A DNA stretch of 64,000 bases from Rhodobacteraceae bacterium SB2 (GCA_001642945.1 LGRT01000018.1:124001-188000); one strand, 5' to 3'; positions 26,150-35,726 are shown, counted from the first letter of the stretch. Numbers and translations are program-made. The notes: generated from the letters alone by a model not told the origin.

Positions 26150-26977
26150 ATGCAGGATAAAATCATAACAGTGGGCGATATTGCCATTGGCGGCACCAAC
26201 CCTTTCGCGCTGATCACAGGCCCCTGCCAGCTGGAAAGCCGTGATCACGCGTTCATGATGGCCGAAAAAATTGCCGAAGCCTGTGCAAAAAGTGGCACGC
26301 AATTCATCTTCAAAGCGAGCTATGATAAAGCCAATAGATCCTCAATAAACACGCAGCGAGGCCTTGGAATTGAAGAAGGTTTGCGGATCCTGAGCGATAT
26401 ACGCGCGGCATTTGGCTGCCCCATTCTAACCGATGTGCATGAGGCAGCGCAGTGCCAAACCGCCGGCACCGTGGTGGATATTTTGCAAATCCCCGCATTT
26501 TTATGCCGGCAAACCGATTTGCTTTTGGCGGCGGGAAAAACAGGCCGCGCAATCAACGTGAAAAAAGGCCAGTTTTTGGCGCCTTGGGATATGCAGAATG
26601 TCGCCGATAAAATCGCCAGCACCGGCAATGATCAAATTTTGCTCTGCGACCGGGGCACCTCGTTTGGCTATAACACCTTGGTCAGCGATTTTCGTGGTCT
26701 GCCGATTATGGCCAATACGGGTTATCCGGTTGTGTTTGACGCCACGCATTCGGTTCAACAACCGGGCGGGCAAGGTAATACATCAGGGGGTCAACGCGAA
26801 TTCGCACCGGTTCTGGCCAGAGCCGCCTGCGCGGTTGGCATCGCTGCGCTGTTTATCGAAACCCATCAAGACCCGGACACCGCGCCAAGCGATGGCCCAA
26901 ATATGATCCCTATTGATCAAATGGGTAATTTGATCAAAGAATTACGCGGGTTTGATGCGCTACGCAAAAGCCTTTAG
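26150..26977 (+). CDS. kdsA: 3-deoxy-8-phosphooctulonate synthase (Kdo-8-P synthase)
   Basis: The 275-residue TIM-barrel enzyme condenses arabinose 5-phosphate with phosphoenolpyruvate. [25 protein letters not shown] and [12 protein letters not shown] are family signatures. The Cys in GPCQ at the position used for metal binding in class II KdsA enzymes suggests a metal-dependent form, though this needs alignment. It is last in the Kdo unit. No kdsC phosphatase is present here. Confidence 0.95.
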   Translation: MQDKIITVGDIAIGGTNPFALITGPCQLESRDHAFMMAEKIAEACAKSGTQFIFKASYDKANRSSINTQRGLGIEEGLRILSDIRAAFGCPILTDVHEAAQCQTAGTVVDILQIPAFLCRQTDLLLAAGKTGRAINVKKGQFLAPWDMQNVADKIASTGNDQILLCDRGTSFGYNTLVSDFRGLPIMANTGYPVVFDATHSVQQPGGQGNTSGGQREFAPVLARAACAVGIAALFIETHQDPDTAPSDGPNMIPIDQMGNLIKELRGFDALRKSL

Positions 26978-26996
26978 AAAGCCTAAACCACTCTCT

Positions 26997-28397
26997 CTAC
27001 GAGGCCAGAGATGGAAGCCAAAGCACGATAGAGGGAAAGCTGACCAAAAGCGCAATCGTCACCGCATCGGCAAGGAAAAACGGCATAACCCCTTTGAACA
27101 CATCCTGAACGCTCAAATCATCGCGCACACCTGCCACCACAAAGCAGTTCAAACCGATAGGCGGCGTGATCAAGCAAAACTCGGCCATTTTTACCACCAG
27201 AATTCCAAACCAAATCGCGCACATCGTGCCAGACATGCCAAAGGCGCTATCTGCCGCAGAGACCATTTCCCCGCCATTCAGCGCCATCACCGCCGGATAG
27301 ACAACCGGCAAGGTCAGCAATAACATACCAATCGCATCCATAAACATGCCCAGCACCGCATAGGCCAATAAGATGCAGATCAAAATCAACATGGGCGCCA
27401 TGTCCAACGATGTAATCCAATCCGAAAACGCATCGGGCAGTTTGGCAAAGCCCAAAAACCGCACGTAAATCAAAACACCCCAGATGATGGTGAAAATCAT
27501 CACCGTCAGCTTTGCGGTTTCCAACAAGGCTTCACCCAACTGCTTCCAGCGCATCCCTCGATAGAGCGCCATCACAAACACGATAAACGCACCGACCGCG
27601 CCGCCTTCCGTGGGGGTGCCCCAAGCCTCGCCAAACGGGTTGTAAACGAAGAAAATGATGATCACCACAACGGCCACAATCGGCAGCGCCGGCGGCAGGC
27701 TTTCGAAGCGTTGGCGCCATGTGAACCCGGATACCGGCGGCCCCACGGTTTTAAAACTCACCGCGATCCCAATGATTAAAGTGGCATAGATGATGGCCGA
27801 AAAAGCGCCCGGAATGAAGCCCGCAAGCAACAGCTTGCCCACATCTTGCTCAACGATAATCGCATAGATCACCAGAATGGCAGAGGGCGGGATCAACGAG
27901 GCTAGCGTTCCCCCAGCGGCCACAACACCCGCCGCAAATTGCTTATTATAGCCAATTTTCAACATTTCCGGAATGGCGATCCGCGCAAACACCGCCGCCG
28001 TGGCAACCGAGGCGCCCGATACAGCCGCAAAGCCCGCAGTTGCAAACACCGTTGAGACCGCCAAGCCACCGGGCACCCAGGCAATCCAACGTTTAGCAGC
28101 TTCGAACAACGCCACGGTCAATTTTGCATAATAGGCCAGATAACCGATCAATATGAATACCGGAATTAGGCTTAAAACCTGCGCACTTACTTTTGAATGC
28201 GGCGTCAATCCCGCCACTTTCACGCTGATTTGTAAGGCTTTCCCGAACCGAGCAGGATCATAATCAAACCCATTCCACCGCAGCCAAACCAAGCCAACAA
28301 ACCCCGCCATACCTGCCGCGAATGCCACGCGCATCCCCAGCAAAACCATAACCAGCATGCCTGCGCTGACATAGAGGCCGATCGTAATATTATCCAT
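26997..28397 (-). CDS. dctM: TRAP transporter large permease (DctM)
   Basis: The 466-residue membrane protein has about a dozen hydrophobic helices and the DctM motif region GGTLASLIPPSAILVIYAI. It forms the channel of a Na+-driven TRAP importer for organic acids. Its ATG at 28397 shares one base with the dctQ stop (TGATG), so the two are translationally coupled. It is somewhat longer than the ~425 residues common for DctM because of loops near AVNVSFKTVGPPVSG and GEAWGTPTEGG; the latter is seen in a known subgroup. It converges on kdsA with 19 bases between. Confidence 0.93.
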   Translation of the reverse strand: MDNITIGLYVSAGMLVMVLLGMRVAFAAGMAGFVGLVWLRWNGFDYDPARFGKALQISVKVAGLTPHSKVSAQVLSLIPVFILIGYLAYYAKLTVALFEAAKRWIAWVPGGLAVSTVFATAGFAAVSGASVATAAVFARIAIPEMLKIGYNKQFAAGVVAAGGTLASLIPPSAILVIYAIIVEQDVGKLLLAGFIPGAFSAIIYATLIIGIAVSFKTVGPPVSGFTWRQRFESLPPALPIVAVVVIIIFFVYNPFGEAWGTPTEGGAVGAFIVFVMALYRGMRWKQLGEALLETAKLTVMIFTIIWGVLIYVRFLGFAKLPDAFSDWITSLDMAPMLILICILLAYAVLGMFMDAIGMLLLTLPVVYPAVMALNGGEMVSAADSAFGMSGTMCAIWFGILVVKMAEFCLITPPIGLNCFVVAGVRDDLSVQDVFKGVMPFFLADAVTIALLVSFPSIVLWLPSLAS

Positions 28398-29026
28398 CAA
28401 TCCGCCCCTTCCAGCGCCTGCGCTTCAAGCTTTGCCTGCTCGGCCACGCTTAGGCTCAAAGGAACGGCAACCGGGTTTTCCAAGCCAAAGATCAAAGCCC
28501 GGCCATAGCCAACCGCCTGCAAAAGCAACCGTAGACACAACACCGCAAAGGCCACAGGAACAATAAGCTTCGAGGGCCAGACTGGAATGCCGATATCAAC
28601 GGAGCTGTCACGGCTACACAACGGGCGGGCGCAGTCAAAAGAGCGGTCAAAATGCTCCCATGCTCCCCAAGTGAGAGCCATCATCAAGACCAAAATCATT
28701 AACACAGATAGCAGCTCAAACAGCCAAAGCACGCGCCCTTTTAAGGCCGAGACCAGCATATCCATGCGTATATGGGTACCATCGCGTTGCACGTAAGAGA
28801 CGCCCATTATCGCGATGACGGGCATTGCTGCTTCGATATAATCAACATAGCCCGCTAAAGGAGAGGCGAAAAATTTGCGACCTGTTACCGAATAAGCGGC
28901 CAAAAACATCAATGAAAAAATCGCCAGTCCACTGATCAAGGCGCAAAATCGCTCAACCGGAAGCAAAGCGCGATCAAGCCGGCTCAGAAGGCTTGAATCT
29001 TCTAATACCGCAGCAGATCCTGCCAT
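28397..29026 (-). CDS. dctQ: TRAP transporter small permease (DctQ)
   Basis: The 209-residue protein has four membrane helices, the DctQ arrangement, with TGRKFFASPLAGYVDYIEAAMPVIAI shown by TGRKFFASPL and VQRDGTHIRMDML as conserved pieces. An insert around FDRSFDCARPLCSRD makes it longer than average and gives it a Cys pair facing the periplasm, as in some dicarboxylate subtypes. GGAGGG lies before the ATG. It is preceded by dctP, with a hairpin between. Confidence 0.9.
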   Translation of the reverse strand: MAGSAAVLEDSSLLSRLDRALLPVERFCALISGLAIFSLMFLAAYSVTGRKFFASPLAGYVDYIEAAMPVIAIMGVSYVQRDGTHIRMDMLVSALKGRVLWLFELLSVLMILVLMMALTWGAWEHFDRSFDCARPLCSRDSSVDIGIPVWPSKLIVPVAFAVLCLRLLLQAVGYGRALIFGLENPVAVPLSLSVAEQAKLEAQALEGAD

Positions 29027-29057
29027 TTCACCCTCCGATCTTTTAGATATAAGCAGA

Positions 29058-29076
29058 CCGCCCCTATCCGGGGCGG
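29058..29076 (-). other. Hairpin between dctP and dctQ
   Basis: A 7-bp all-GC inverted repeat (29058-29064 with 29070-29076, five-base loop) lies in the 72-base dctP-dctQ gap. No T-run follows on the minus strand. Such hairpins commonly raise binding-protein mRNA above permease mRNA. Confidence 0.55.
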
Positions 29077-29098
29077 CCCAACATTGTTTTAAATCGGC

Positions 29099-30115
29099 TT
29101 AATTGGCCGCTTTGGCCTCTGCCAAAGTGGACATCACCAGATCATAGAGCTCTTGACCCGGCAGCCCTTGCGCTTCCATGTCAGCGATCCAAGTATCACG
29201 GATCGGATCTGCTGCTTTGGCGCGAAATGCATCGATCACATCGGCACTAATCTCAACTTTTGTCACGCCTTTCTCAGCCAAAACGGAATCCCATTTGGCC
29301 AGCAACTCACCATAATTGGCGACATAATGATCAAGCGCTTCCTGCACAGATCCATCCAACGCTTCGCGATGCGCATCTGACAAAGACTCATAGGCATCAA
29401 TATTGACCACGACGGGGCAATTCACCGTACCCGGGTTCAAATTCGCCGTCCACCAATCGGCTTGGTTGATTGTGCCGAAAGACAAATGCGCGTGCTGGGC
29501 AAAGGCCACCGTATCAACAAGGCCAGATTCCATCGCTTGATAGGCTTCTGTTGCCGTCACCGATGTGGGAACGCTGCCCGCCGCAGCAAAGGCTTTTCCC
29601 AAACCGCCAGTGGCGCGCACCCGCATACCTTCAAAATCACTCAGCGTGGTTCTGGGCTCGCCTGTGCCGACCAAATTATATTGTGGCATCGGTGAGGTCA
29701 TCAGCAGCTTCGCATTCCACTGCGCCATTTCTTCGGCGGCGGCGGGATGCGCATAAACCGCAGCAGAAACCGCCACTTCTTGCGCTAGATTTTCAACGCC
29801 CAAAAAGGGCAGTTCCAAAACGGTCACAACGCGGTTTTTATCGGCATGATAACCGGCACAGAACTGCGCCATTTCAAAAGCGCCAATGCTAATCCCATCA
29901 AGGTTTTCTCTGTTTTTGGACAAACCACCATAGCTGATATTCAGCGTAAATTCGCCGTTTGTCTTTTGCTCGAGCAATTCGCCCAATTTATGGACATGCT
30001 CTGTAAAGGCGCGGCGTTTTCCCCACACCGATACGTTCCATTCTTCTGCCAATGTTTCCGTTGCCAGCGCGCCCGCGATGGCAAAGACAAATAATTTAGG
30101 CATTAACGTTTTCAT
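29099..30115 (-). CDS. dctP: TRAP transporter solute-binding protein (DctP)
   Basis: The 338-residue protein has a signal peptide (KLFVFAIAGALATETLAEE) and the DctP fold. FEGMRVRATGG holds the conserved arginine that binds the substrate carboxylate. The periplasmic protein delivers an organic acid to DctQM; the substrate cannot be told from sequence. GGGAG precedes the ATG. It is first in the dctP-dctQ-dctM unit, and the 192-base upstream region holds several inverted repeats. Confidence 0.92.
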   Translation of the reverse strand: MKTLMPKLFVFAIAGALATETLAEEWNVSVWGKRRAFTEHVHKLGELLEQKTNGEFTLNISYGGLSKNRENLDGISIGAFEMAQFCAGYHADKNRVVTVLELPFLGVENLAQEVAVSAAVYAHPAAAEEMAQWNAKLLMTSPMPQYNLVGTGEPRTTLSDFEGMRVRATGGLGKAFAAAGSVPTSVTATEAYQAMESGLVDTVAFAQHAHLSFGTINQADWWTANLNPGTVNCPVVVNIDAYESLSDAHREALDGSVQEALDHYVANYGELLAKWDSVLAEKGVTKVEISADVIDAFRAKAADPIRDTWIADMEAQGLPGQELYDLVMSTLAEAKAAN

Positions 30116-30141
30116 GATTTTCTCCCATTCTCACGTGCTCG

Positions 30142-30155
30142 TTAGCTGTAGCTAA
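30142..30155. promoter_or_regulatory. Inverted repeat upstream of dctP (possible operator)
   Basis: A 14-base palindrome (TTAGCT-GT-AGCTAA) lies 27-40 bases before the dctP ATG, in the leader. It could be a regulator's operator. No regulator gene is adjacent. A second, weaker repeat (AAAGGC...GCCTTT) lies further upstream. Confidence 0.35.
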
Positions 30156-30307
30156 TAATCAATGCCTTCACAACCAGAACAAGCGTCACCTGGTTGCGCA
30201 AAGGCAGGGCACCCGCCTTTCGGCTAAAAAAATGAGCGTTGGTTAAAACGAGGCTGAAAAAATGCTTTGATGGATCAGGTCAAACCACACGAAGCATAGG
30301 CAACGCT

Positions 30308-30817
30308 CTAAAGACCCCAAGAATATCGCAGCTGCACTGTTTCTAAACCGAAATTGGTTGCATAGATCCCCGCGTTCGAGCGGTGATCATAGCTCACTGC
30401 AAGCCGGCCTGCAGATCCAAAATCATATCCAACTTCGATCCCTGAGCGAAATTCAACAGGGCCACCCAGATCCTCGCCTGCGCCGCGTGCATAAAGCCCA
30501 GACATCAGGTGAAGCTGCGCAAAGATCGGCGCAGTTTTGCTGGCTGCTTCATAAAGCACACCCACGCCGGCCCAATAATCACGTCTCTGCGTTGCCGAGG
30601 CGCCATAGACCATACGCCATGGCCCGTAGGCCCGCCCTGTCTGTTTGCGAAGATAGACTTCTGTATCGACTTGATCCAATTGATAATAGACTTGGCCCGC
30701 AGAGATACTGATCCGCTGCGGCACTTGCGACTCGGCATAACAATTGGGCTTGCAGTCCGAAATTGAGATATCTGCAAACCCAGCGAGCAAGGTCAATACT
30801 GCAAAAGTTCCGTCCAT
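30308..30817 (-). CDS. PagL-like lipid A 3-O-deacylase / acyloxyacyl hydrolase
   Basis: The 169-residue protein is a probable outer-membrane barrel. The PagL active-site motif is visible as DHRSNAGIYATNFGLET, with the His-Ser pair and a downstream Glu. PagL removes the 3-O acyl chain of lipid A. The N-terminus (MDGTFAVLTLLAGFADIS) could be a weak signal peptide. I prefer the ATG at 30817; the frame is open to 30892, but that would overlap modA. Four cysteines in its first third are unusual for an outer-membrane barrel. It lies 52 bases after modA on the same strand. Confidence 0.72.
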   Translation of the reverse strand: MDGTFAVLTLLAGFADISISDCKPNCYAESQVPQRISISAGQVYYQLDQVDTEVYLRKQTGRAYGPWRMVYGASATQRRDYWAGVGVLYEAASKTAPIFAQLHLMSGLYARGAGEDLGGPVEFRSGIEVGYDFGSAGRLAVSYDHRSNAGIYATNFGLETVQLRYSWGL

Positions 30818-30869
30818 AATATAGCCCACATCCAACTGGTATCTTCTACACCAGACAAGATTTACGCTG

Positions 30870-31652
30870 CTAGCGCAACGGAGTAAACCCAAAGTGATAA
30901 AAAACCTCTAGAGCGGGCTTAGAGGTTAAGAAATCCGCAAATATGCCTGCCGCCTGAGTTGAATTATGAGACAAAAGACCGATCGTGTAAATGATAGGCT
31001 CATGCGCTTCTTCGGGCACTAACGCCAATTTATGTACCGTGGTTTGCGCAACCAAATCTGAGGCGTAGACGATCGCAAGCCGTGCCTCATTCACCTGTGC
31101 CAGCCGCAACGCGGCGCGTACGTGATCGACCTGTAGGATCTGTGGTGCTAAATCGTTCCAGAGATCAAAATAGGTTAACGCCTGATGGGCATAGAGGCCC
31201 GCGGGCACGGAGCCCACATGCCCCACCGCCAAATAGCCATCTGCTAAAGCGGCTTTGAAGGTTTCGCGGCGGGTAAAGTCAATATTTTGCTCAGGCTCAA
31301 CGCTGCTGGCCACCACAAGTTGGTTTGAAAACGCGGGCCGCGCCCGTTTGATGAGGCCTTCTTTCTCAAGCAAACTGACCCAAGCGCGATTCGCAGAAAT
31401 GATAAGATCTGCGGGCGCGCCAAATTGGATTTGCCGCGCCAAGGCACCGCTACTTGCCAGCGAAATAAGAACTGGCGGCCCCTCATGCGCCGCCGCATGC
31501 AGCGCCACAACCTCTTCTAACGCATCTTTTAAACTGGCAGCGGCGAAGATAACCAGAGGTTTTTGCGCCTGTTCCGCCACCGCTATGGCTGCTTTTAAAC
31601 ACAATAAAAAAACCAGAAAACCCAGAGGAAGATGAGGAATTCGAATACTCAT
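30870..31652 (-). CDS. modA: ModA-like molybdate/oxyanion-binding periplasmic protein, without ModBC
   Basis: The 260-residue protein has a signal peptide (PLGFLVFLLCLKAAIAVAEQ) and the ModA fold: VIFAAASLKDALEEV, LISLASSGALARQIQFGAPADL and the later GHVGSVPAGLYA. ModA binds molybdate or tungstate for import by ModBC. No permease or ATPase gene is adjacent. The ATG at 31652 overlaps the stop of a glycosyltransferase gene by four bases (ATGA). The frame is open to 31868, but the upstream part lies inside the glycosyltransferase gene. It may work with ModBC encoded elsewhere or have another ligand. Confidence 0.85.
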   Translation of the reverse strand: MSIRIPHLPLGFLVFLLCLKAAIAVAEQAQKPLVIFAAASLKDALEEVVALHAAAHEGPPVLISLASSGALARQIQFGAPADLIISANRAWVSLLEKEGLIKRARPAFSNQLVVASSVEPEQNIDFTRRETFKAALADGYLAVGHVGSVPAGLYAHQALTYFDLWNDLAPQILQVDHVRAALRLAQVNEARLAIVYASDLVAQTTVHKLALVPEEAHEPIIYTIGLLSHNSTQAAGIFADFLTSKPALEVFYHFGFTPLR

Positions 31653-32512
31653 TCGGGTTTTGCGGGCAGCTCCAAATCTGACCAATATTGGGAAAACTTT
31701 GGAAAATTCCACGTCATATGATAATGGCGCGACGTCACGGGCGTGCCAATTTTCATATCTTTCACCAATGAGGGCTTTAGGGCATGCCCCGAAAAGGTCA
31801 GCGCGACCTGTGATTTTCTGCGCGCCTGTACCCAAGGCAAGCGGCATATGAAACCAGAATAATCCCATCCCACGGTCATATATTCGGTGGTAAATTTACT
31901 GGCCAATGCACGCGGAAACACCCGCGTTTTTCCGCGGGCAAAATAACTGATAAACCGTTCATCCGTTTTACAAATACGATCAAGGGGCCATTTATGGGTG
32001 ATGCCACGCCAGCGCACATAGCCAAATTCTTTCTTAAACGCGTCGGGCAGGCCTGCAAATTCTCTTGGGTAGAAGGCCATAATCGGACTATTGCCGTAAT
32101 AGTAGTAATTCTTCGCGAGCAGCCGCGCCAAAGGCATGGCCCGCCACCAAGGAATATAATGCCCACGGCACATATACATCCCGCCGGTTTTTTCTACATC
32201 GGCAACTAATTTTGCCACATCGCCCAAAATCATCGTGTCCAAATCAAAAAATACGGTCGGCAGATCCGGACTTAAAACGCCCGGAACGAAAATAGACAGC
32301 TTCAGCCGGCAGCCTTTTTTCATCGTTTCATACCAATCTCCCCAATCGGGAAAGGGTTGCACATCAATGAAATCACCCAATCCCTCTGGATCATCGGTCA
32401 CGCATATAAACCGCACGTTTCGCGATGCCATTTTCTGCAGATTTAAAAGCGTGTTGTTCACATGGTTCGCAGAATAACGATCGCCCCATTTCACCACCAC
32501 AACCTGCATCAT
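31649..32512 (-). CDS. Putative glycosyltransferase (GT-A fold, DxD)
   Basis: The 287-residue protein looks like a GT-A glycosyltransferase. The nucleotide-binding N-terminus is VVVKWGDRYSANHVNN, and FFDLDTMILGD holds the DxD metal motif at 90-92. A basic surface segment (RGITHKWPLDRICKTDERF) lies in the acceptor half. Donor and acceptor are unknown; a cell-envelope role is inferred from the PagL-like gene downstream. AGAGG lies seven bases before the ATG. It overlaps modA by four bases. Confidence 0.6.
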   Translation of the reverse strand: MMQVVVVKWGDRYSANHVNNTLLNLQKMASRNVRFICVTDDPEGLGDFIDVQPFPDWGDWYETMKKGCRLKLSIFVPGVLSPDLPTVFFDLDTMILGDVAKLVADVEKTGGMYMCRGHYIPWWRAMPLARLLAKNYYYYGNSPIMAFYPREFAGLPDAFKKEFGYVRWRGITHKWPLDRICKTDERFISYFARGKTRVFPRALASKFTTEYMTVGWDYSGFICRLPWVQARRKSQVALTFSGHALKPSLVKDMKIGTPVTSRHYHMTWNFPKFSQYWSDLELPAKPE

Positions 32513-32735
32513 ACTGAAACCTCTTTTTGTTTAGCGCCTACATTCGCGCCGCCCAGAATGCCAACGGGCACGCGCTCTGTGCATAAAACGTTGCTCACCG
32601 CGCTGTCTAGCCCTAATCAATGTAACCCATGCTCGCCAGGATACAGGCCCGGATACAGCCCAGAGCGTGGCTTTGTAAATCCACCCTGCCCGATTGACAG
32701 GGCTTAAGCCCGCGCACCCGGCCCATAGCATGCTG

Positions 32736-33641
32736 TCAACCTGTTGGCTCCACGCCTTTAGAGGCCGGTTTTACAGCGCGGGTTTCTATCCAAATATTCA
32801 TATAATTTGCACCAAAAATTACCAAAGCTCCGAGCACCACATAGATGTCAATCACCTCACCATATAGGCTAAAGCCCACCAACATGATCACCGGCAAACG
32901 CAATAAATCCACCGGCACCACAACGGTGGCCGGGGCTAAAGACAAGGCGCTGGTCAGGCATAGATGGGCAAATAATCCAGCGCAGGCAATCAGCACGACC
33001 CAAGGCATGTTGCTTAAAGATGGCAATGCGATATCGCCGTCAGCGCCCGCGCAAACGGCCCCAAAGACCAGCTGCATCAACGTCATGTAAAACAACACCG
33101 TCCAAATGGTTTCGCTGCGCGTCAATCGTTTTGTCGCCATAATGGATCCGGCAAATCCGATCGCGGCGATCGCACCGGCCACCACCCCCCAACTTAGCGT
33201 ATCGGGCGTTGGGCGGGTGACCAGCAGCACCCCAAGCAACCCCAAAGCACCAGCCAATATGCGGGTTTTGCTCAATCGTTCGCCAAGCACCAAGGGAGCC
33301 AAGAGTAAAATCCATAAGGGCGTGGTGAACTCTAAGGCAAACACCTCGGCCAACGGCACCACAGTAATGGCAAAAAACCATAAATTCTGACCGGTGAAAT
33401 GGCAGATATTACGCACCAGATGAACGGGTAGGTGCCGCGTTGAGATCGCCCTGATTTGGCCGAAATACAGACCAAAGGCCAACACCAAAGCCGCCCCGAC
33501 CGCACTGCGAAACAGCATGATTTCAAACGTATCAAGTTGGAAGCTAACAGCGCGCCCGGCAACCGCCATGGCTGTAAAGCTTGCAATCGCCCCGAACATA
33601 TAAATCGTGGCATGCAGCAAATGCGAGTTTTGCGTTGTCAC
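32736..33641 (-). CDS. EamA-family (DMT) permease
   Basis: The 301-residue protein has ten helices in two EamA repeats; TIYMFGAIASFTAMAVAGRAV opens the first. Conserved pieces include FFAITVVPLAEVFALEFTTPLW and LGVLLVTRPTPD. The substrate is unknown. I start at a GTG at 33641, because AAGGAAGG lies just upstream and the peptide then begins shortly before the first helix. A longer version to 33758 would add 39 hydrophilic residues. It is divergent from the P-loop gene (224 bases between starts). Confidence 0.84.
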   Translation of the reverse strand: MTTQNSHLLHATIYMFGAIASFTAMAVAGRAVSFQLDTFEIMLFRSAVGAALVLAFGLYFGQIRAISTRHLPVHLVRNICHFTGQNLWFFAITVVPLAEVFALEFTTPLWILLLAPLVLGERLSKTRILAGALGLLGVLLVTRPTPDTLSWGVVAGAIAAIGFAGSIMATKRLTRSETIWTVLFYMTLMQLVFGAVCAGADGDIALPSLSNMPWVVLIACAGLFAHLCLTSALSLAPATVVVPVDLLRLPVIMLVGFSLYGEVIDIYVVLGALVIFGANYMNIWIETRAVKPASKGVEPTG

Positions 33642-33865
33642 CAGTTTCCACCTTCCTTTTGCCTTGCCAGACGGGCCAGGTTGTCTTGGCTTTGCAAACC
33701 CGCAGCGCTCTATCAGAACCCACCCTGCTAGAGGGAAGCGTCCGCGTTGTACAGACAAAACAAGGGCCTGCGCTGGTGCAAGGGGCGCATCGGGCGCGCC
33801 AGATTCAATTTGACCTTGGGCGCTGCACTGTCTACCTAGCTGAAAGATCTCGAGAGGCCCAACCG

Positions 33866-34732
33866 ATGATATATTCTTCTGCAGAGCAATGGCAAAACGC
33901 GCCGCATAAACGGGTGGTACTTTTTGGCATGTCAGGTTTGGGCAAAACCTATATGTCCAATATTTTGCGCGACACCGGCAGTTGGTTTCACTATTCGGTC
34001 GATTATCGGATCGGCACGCATTACATGGGCGATTACATTACCGATAGCATCAAGCGCAAAGCGATGGATGTGCCCTATCTGCGCGAGCTTCTATTGTCTG
34101 ACTCGATCTATCTGGCCTCAAACATCACCTTTGAGAACCTGGCCCCGCTATCCACTTACATGGGCAAACCGGGCGCTGAGGCCAATGGCGGCGTGCCGTT
34201 TCAAGAGTATCGCAAACGTCAAGAACAGCATCGCCGCTCGGAAATCGCCGCGTTACTCGACACGCCAGAATTTATCGGCCGTGCCGAAGATATATATCAA
34301 TATGATCATTTTATCTGCGATTGCAGCGGCTCAATCTGCGAAGTTGTTGACCCATTTGATCGCGATGACCCTGTGCTAAAATCGCTTAGTGAAACTGCGC
34401 TTTTGGTTTGGATCAAGGGCAACGCAGCGCATACGCAAGAACTCGTTCAGCGTTTTGATAAAGCCCCCAAGCCCATGTATTACCATCCTGATTTTCTTGT
34501 TGAAAAATGGACCCAATATCTTGCCGACCAAACCCTGCAAGAGCACCAAGTAAATCCAGATAGTTTCATTCGGTGGATATATGCCGAGGCTTTGGCGCAT
34601 CGCCAGCCGCGCTATGAGGCAATGGCCAATTGGGGCGTTACCGTTGACGCCTCTGAGGTTGCGCGCGCCAAAAGCGAAGAAGATTTTAGCGCTTTAATCG
34701 GCCAAGCGCTGGCCGCCAAAGCTGCCCCTTAA
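33866..34732 (+). CDS. P-loop ATPase/kinase-like protein, conserved in roseobacters
   Basis: The 288-residue protein has a Walker A loop, GMSGLGKT at 21-28, then a region with [16 protein letters not shown] and [17 protein letters not shown], where an Asp could be the Walker B or catalytic acid. The rest is helical. The fold resembles small-molecule kinases, but no substrate motif is evident. It starts at the ATG at 33866, with GAGAGG upstream; the longer open frame to 33581 is antisense to the permease gene. It lies 52 bases before metA on the same strand and could be co-transcribed. Confidence 0.72.
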   Translation: MIYSSAEQWQNAPHKRVVLFGMSGLGKTYMSNILRDTGSWFHYSVDYRIGTHYMGDYITDSIKRKAMDVPYLRELLLSDSIYLASNITFENLAPLSTYMGKPGAEANGGVPFQEYRKRQEQHRRSEIAALLDTPEFIGRAEDIYQYDHFICDCSGSICEVVDPFDRDDPVLKSLSETALLVWIKGNAAHTQELVQRFDKAPKPMYYHPDFLVEKWTQYLADQTLQEHQVNPDSFIRWIYAEALAHRQPRYEAMANWGVTVDASEVARAKSEEDFSALIGQALAAKAAP

Positions 34733-34784
34733 CGAGTCTAGGAAAAATCTTTGTAAAGTAATTTGGGTATCAGAAAGACAAACA

Positions 34785-35726
34785 ATGCCACTTAAAATTC
34801 CAGCGAACCTACCTGCCTTTCAAGTTTTGAAGCAAGAGGGCGTGATGGTGATGAGCGATGATGACGCTGCCCGACAAGATATCCGCCCCTTAAACATCGG
34901 TTTGCTGAATTTGATGCCCAAAAAAATTCAAACCGAAAACCAGTTTTCGCGCTTGATTGGCGCAACACCGCTGCAAATTAATCTATCTTTGATCCGGATG
35001 AGCGAACATCATACCAAAAACACCGCGGCAGAACATATGAGCAGCTTTTATCGTGCCTTCCAAGACGTCAAAGCAAGCGGTGAAAAATTTGATGGCCTGA
35101 TCATCACCGGCGCGCCAATTGAGCATCTGCCCTTTGAGCAGGTGACCTATTGGGATGAGCTTCAAGAGGTGTTTGAGTGGACGCAATCGCATGTGCACGC
35201 AACCTTTGCCGTCTGTTGGGGTGCAATGGCGATGCTCAACCATTTTTATAAAATTCCCAAATATGATTTAACCGCAAAGGCTTTTGGATGCTTTGCACAA
35301 ACTAATTTGGATCCTACCTCCCCTTTTCTGAGGGGGTTTTCAGATCAATGCGTTATCCCAGTCAGCCGCTGGACCGAAATCAGCCAAACCGATATCGATC
35401 ACCATTCCGGCTTGACCACGCTTTTGGGTAGCCCCGAAGTTGGCCCCTGTTTGGTGCAAGATCCCGCTCGTCGCGCGTTGCACATTTTCAATCATTTTGA
35501 ATATGACAGCGACACCCTGAAACAAGAATATGACCGCGATGTTGCGTCGGCGACAGATATCAACGTGCCGATCAATTATTATCCAAATAATGATCCGAGC
35601 AAAGCGCCGCAAAACCGATGGCGCAGCCATGCGCATTTACTTTACGGCAATTGGATCAATGAAATATATCAAACAACACCTTTTGATCCTGCCCAAATCG
35701 GTCAGCCCCCTTCAGACCCGCGTTAA
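34785..35726 (+). CDS. metA: Homoserine O-acyltransferase MetA, probably acetyl-CoA-specific
   Basis: The 313-residue protein acylates homoserine, the first committed step to methionine. The nucleophile is Cys144 in [10 protein letters not shown], matching Cys142 of E. coli MetA. In [12 protein letters not shown] the residue after Ile is Glu113; the aligned residue is Gly in the E. coli succinyl-CoA enzyme and Glu in the Bacillus acetyl-CoA enzyme. Established work uses this position to tell the two apart, so acetyl-CoA is the likely donor. No SAM riboswitch is visible in the short leader. It ends head-on with a Lin0512 gene. Confidence 0.94.
   Translation: MPLKIPANLPAFQVLKQEGVMVMSDDDAARQDIRPLNIGLLNLMPKKIQTENQFSRLIGATPLQINLSLIRMSEHHTKNTAAEHMSSFYRAFQDVKASGEKFDGLIITGAPIEHLPFEQVTYWDELQEVFEWTQSHVHATFAVCWGAMAMLNHFYKIPKYDLTAKAFGCFAQTNLDPTSPFLRGFSDQCVIPVSRWTEISQTDIDHHSGLTTLLGSPEVGPCLVQDPARRALHIFNHFEYDSDTLKQEYDRDVASATDINVPINYYPNNDPSKAPQNRWRSHAHLLYGNWINEIYQTTPFDPAQIGQPPSDPR

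Noticed and set aside
28398-28400. TTG start for dctM at 28400
   Set aside because: The next codon is an ATG that overlaps the dctQ stop as TGATG, the usual coupled arrangement.
34733-34784. Possible SAM-II riboswitch before metA
   Set aside because: SAM-II elements are common before alphaproteobacterial metA, but this leader is only 52 bases and shows neither the stem nor the conserved pseudoknot pattern.
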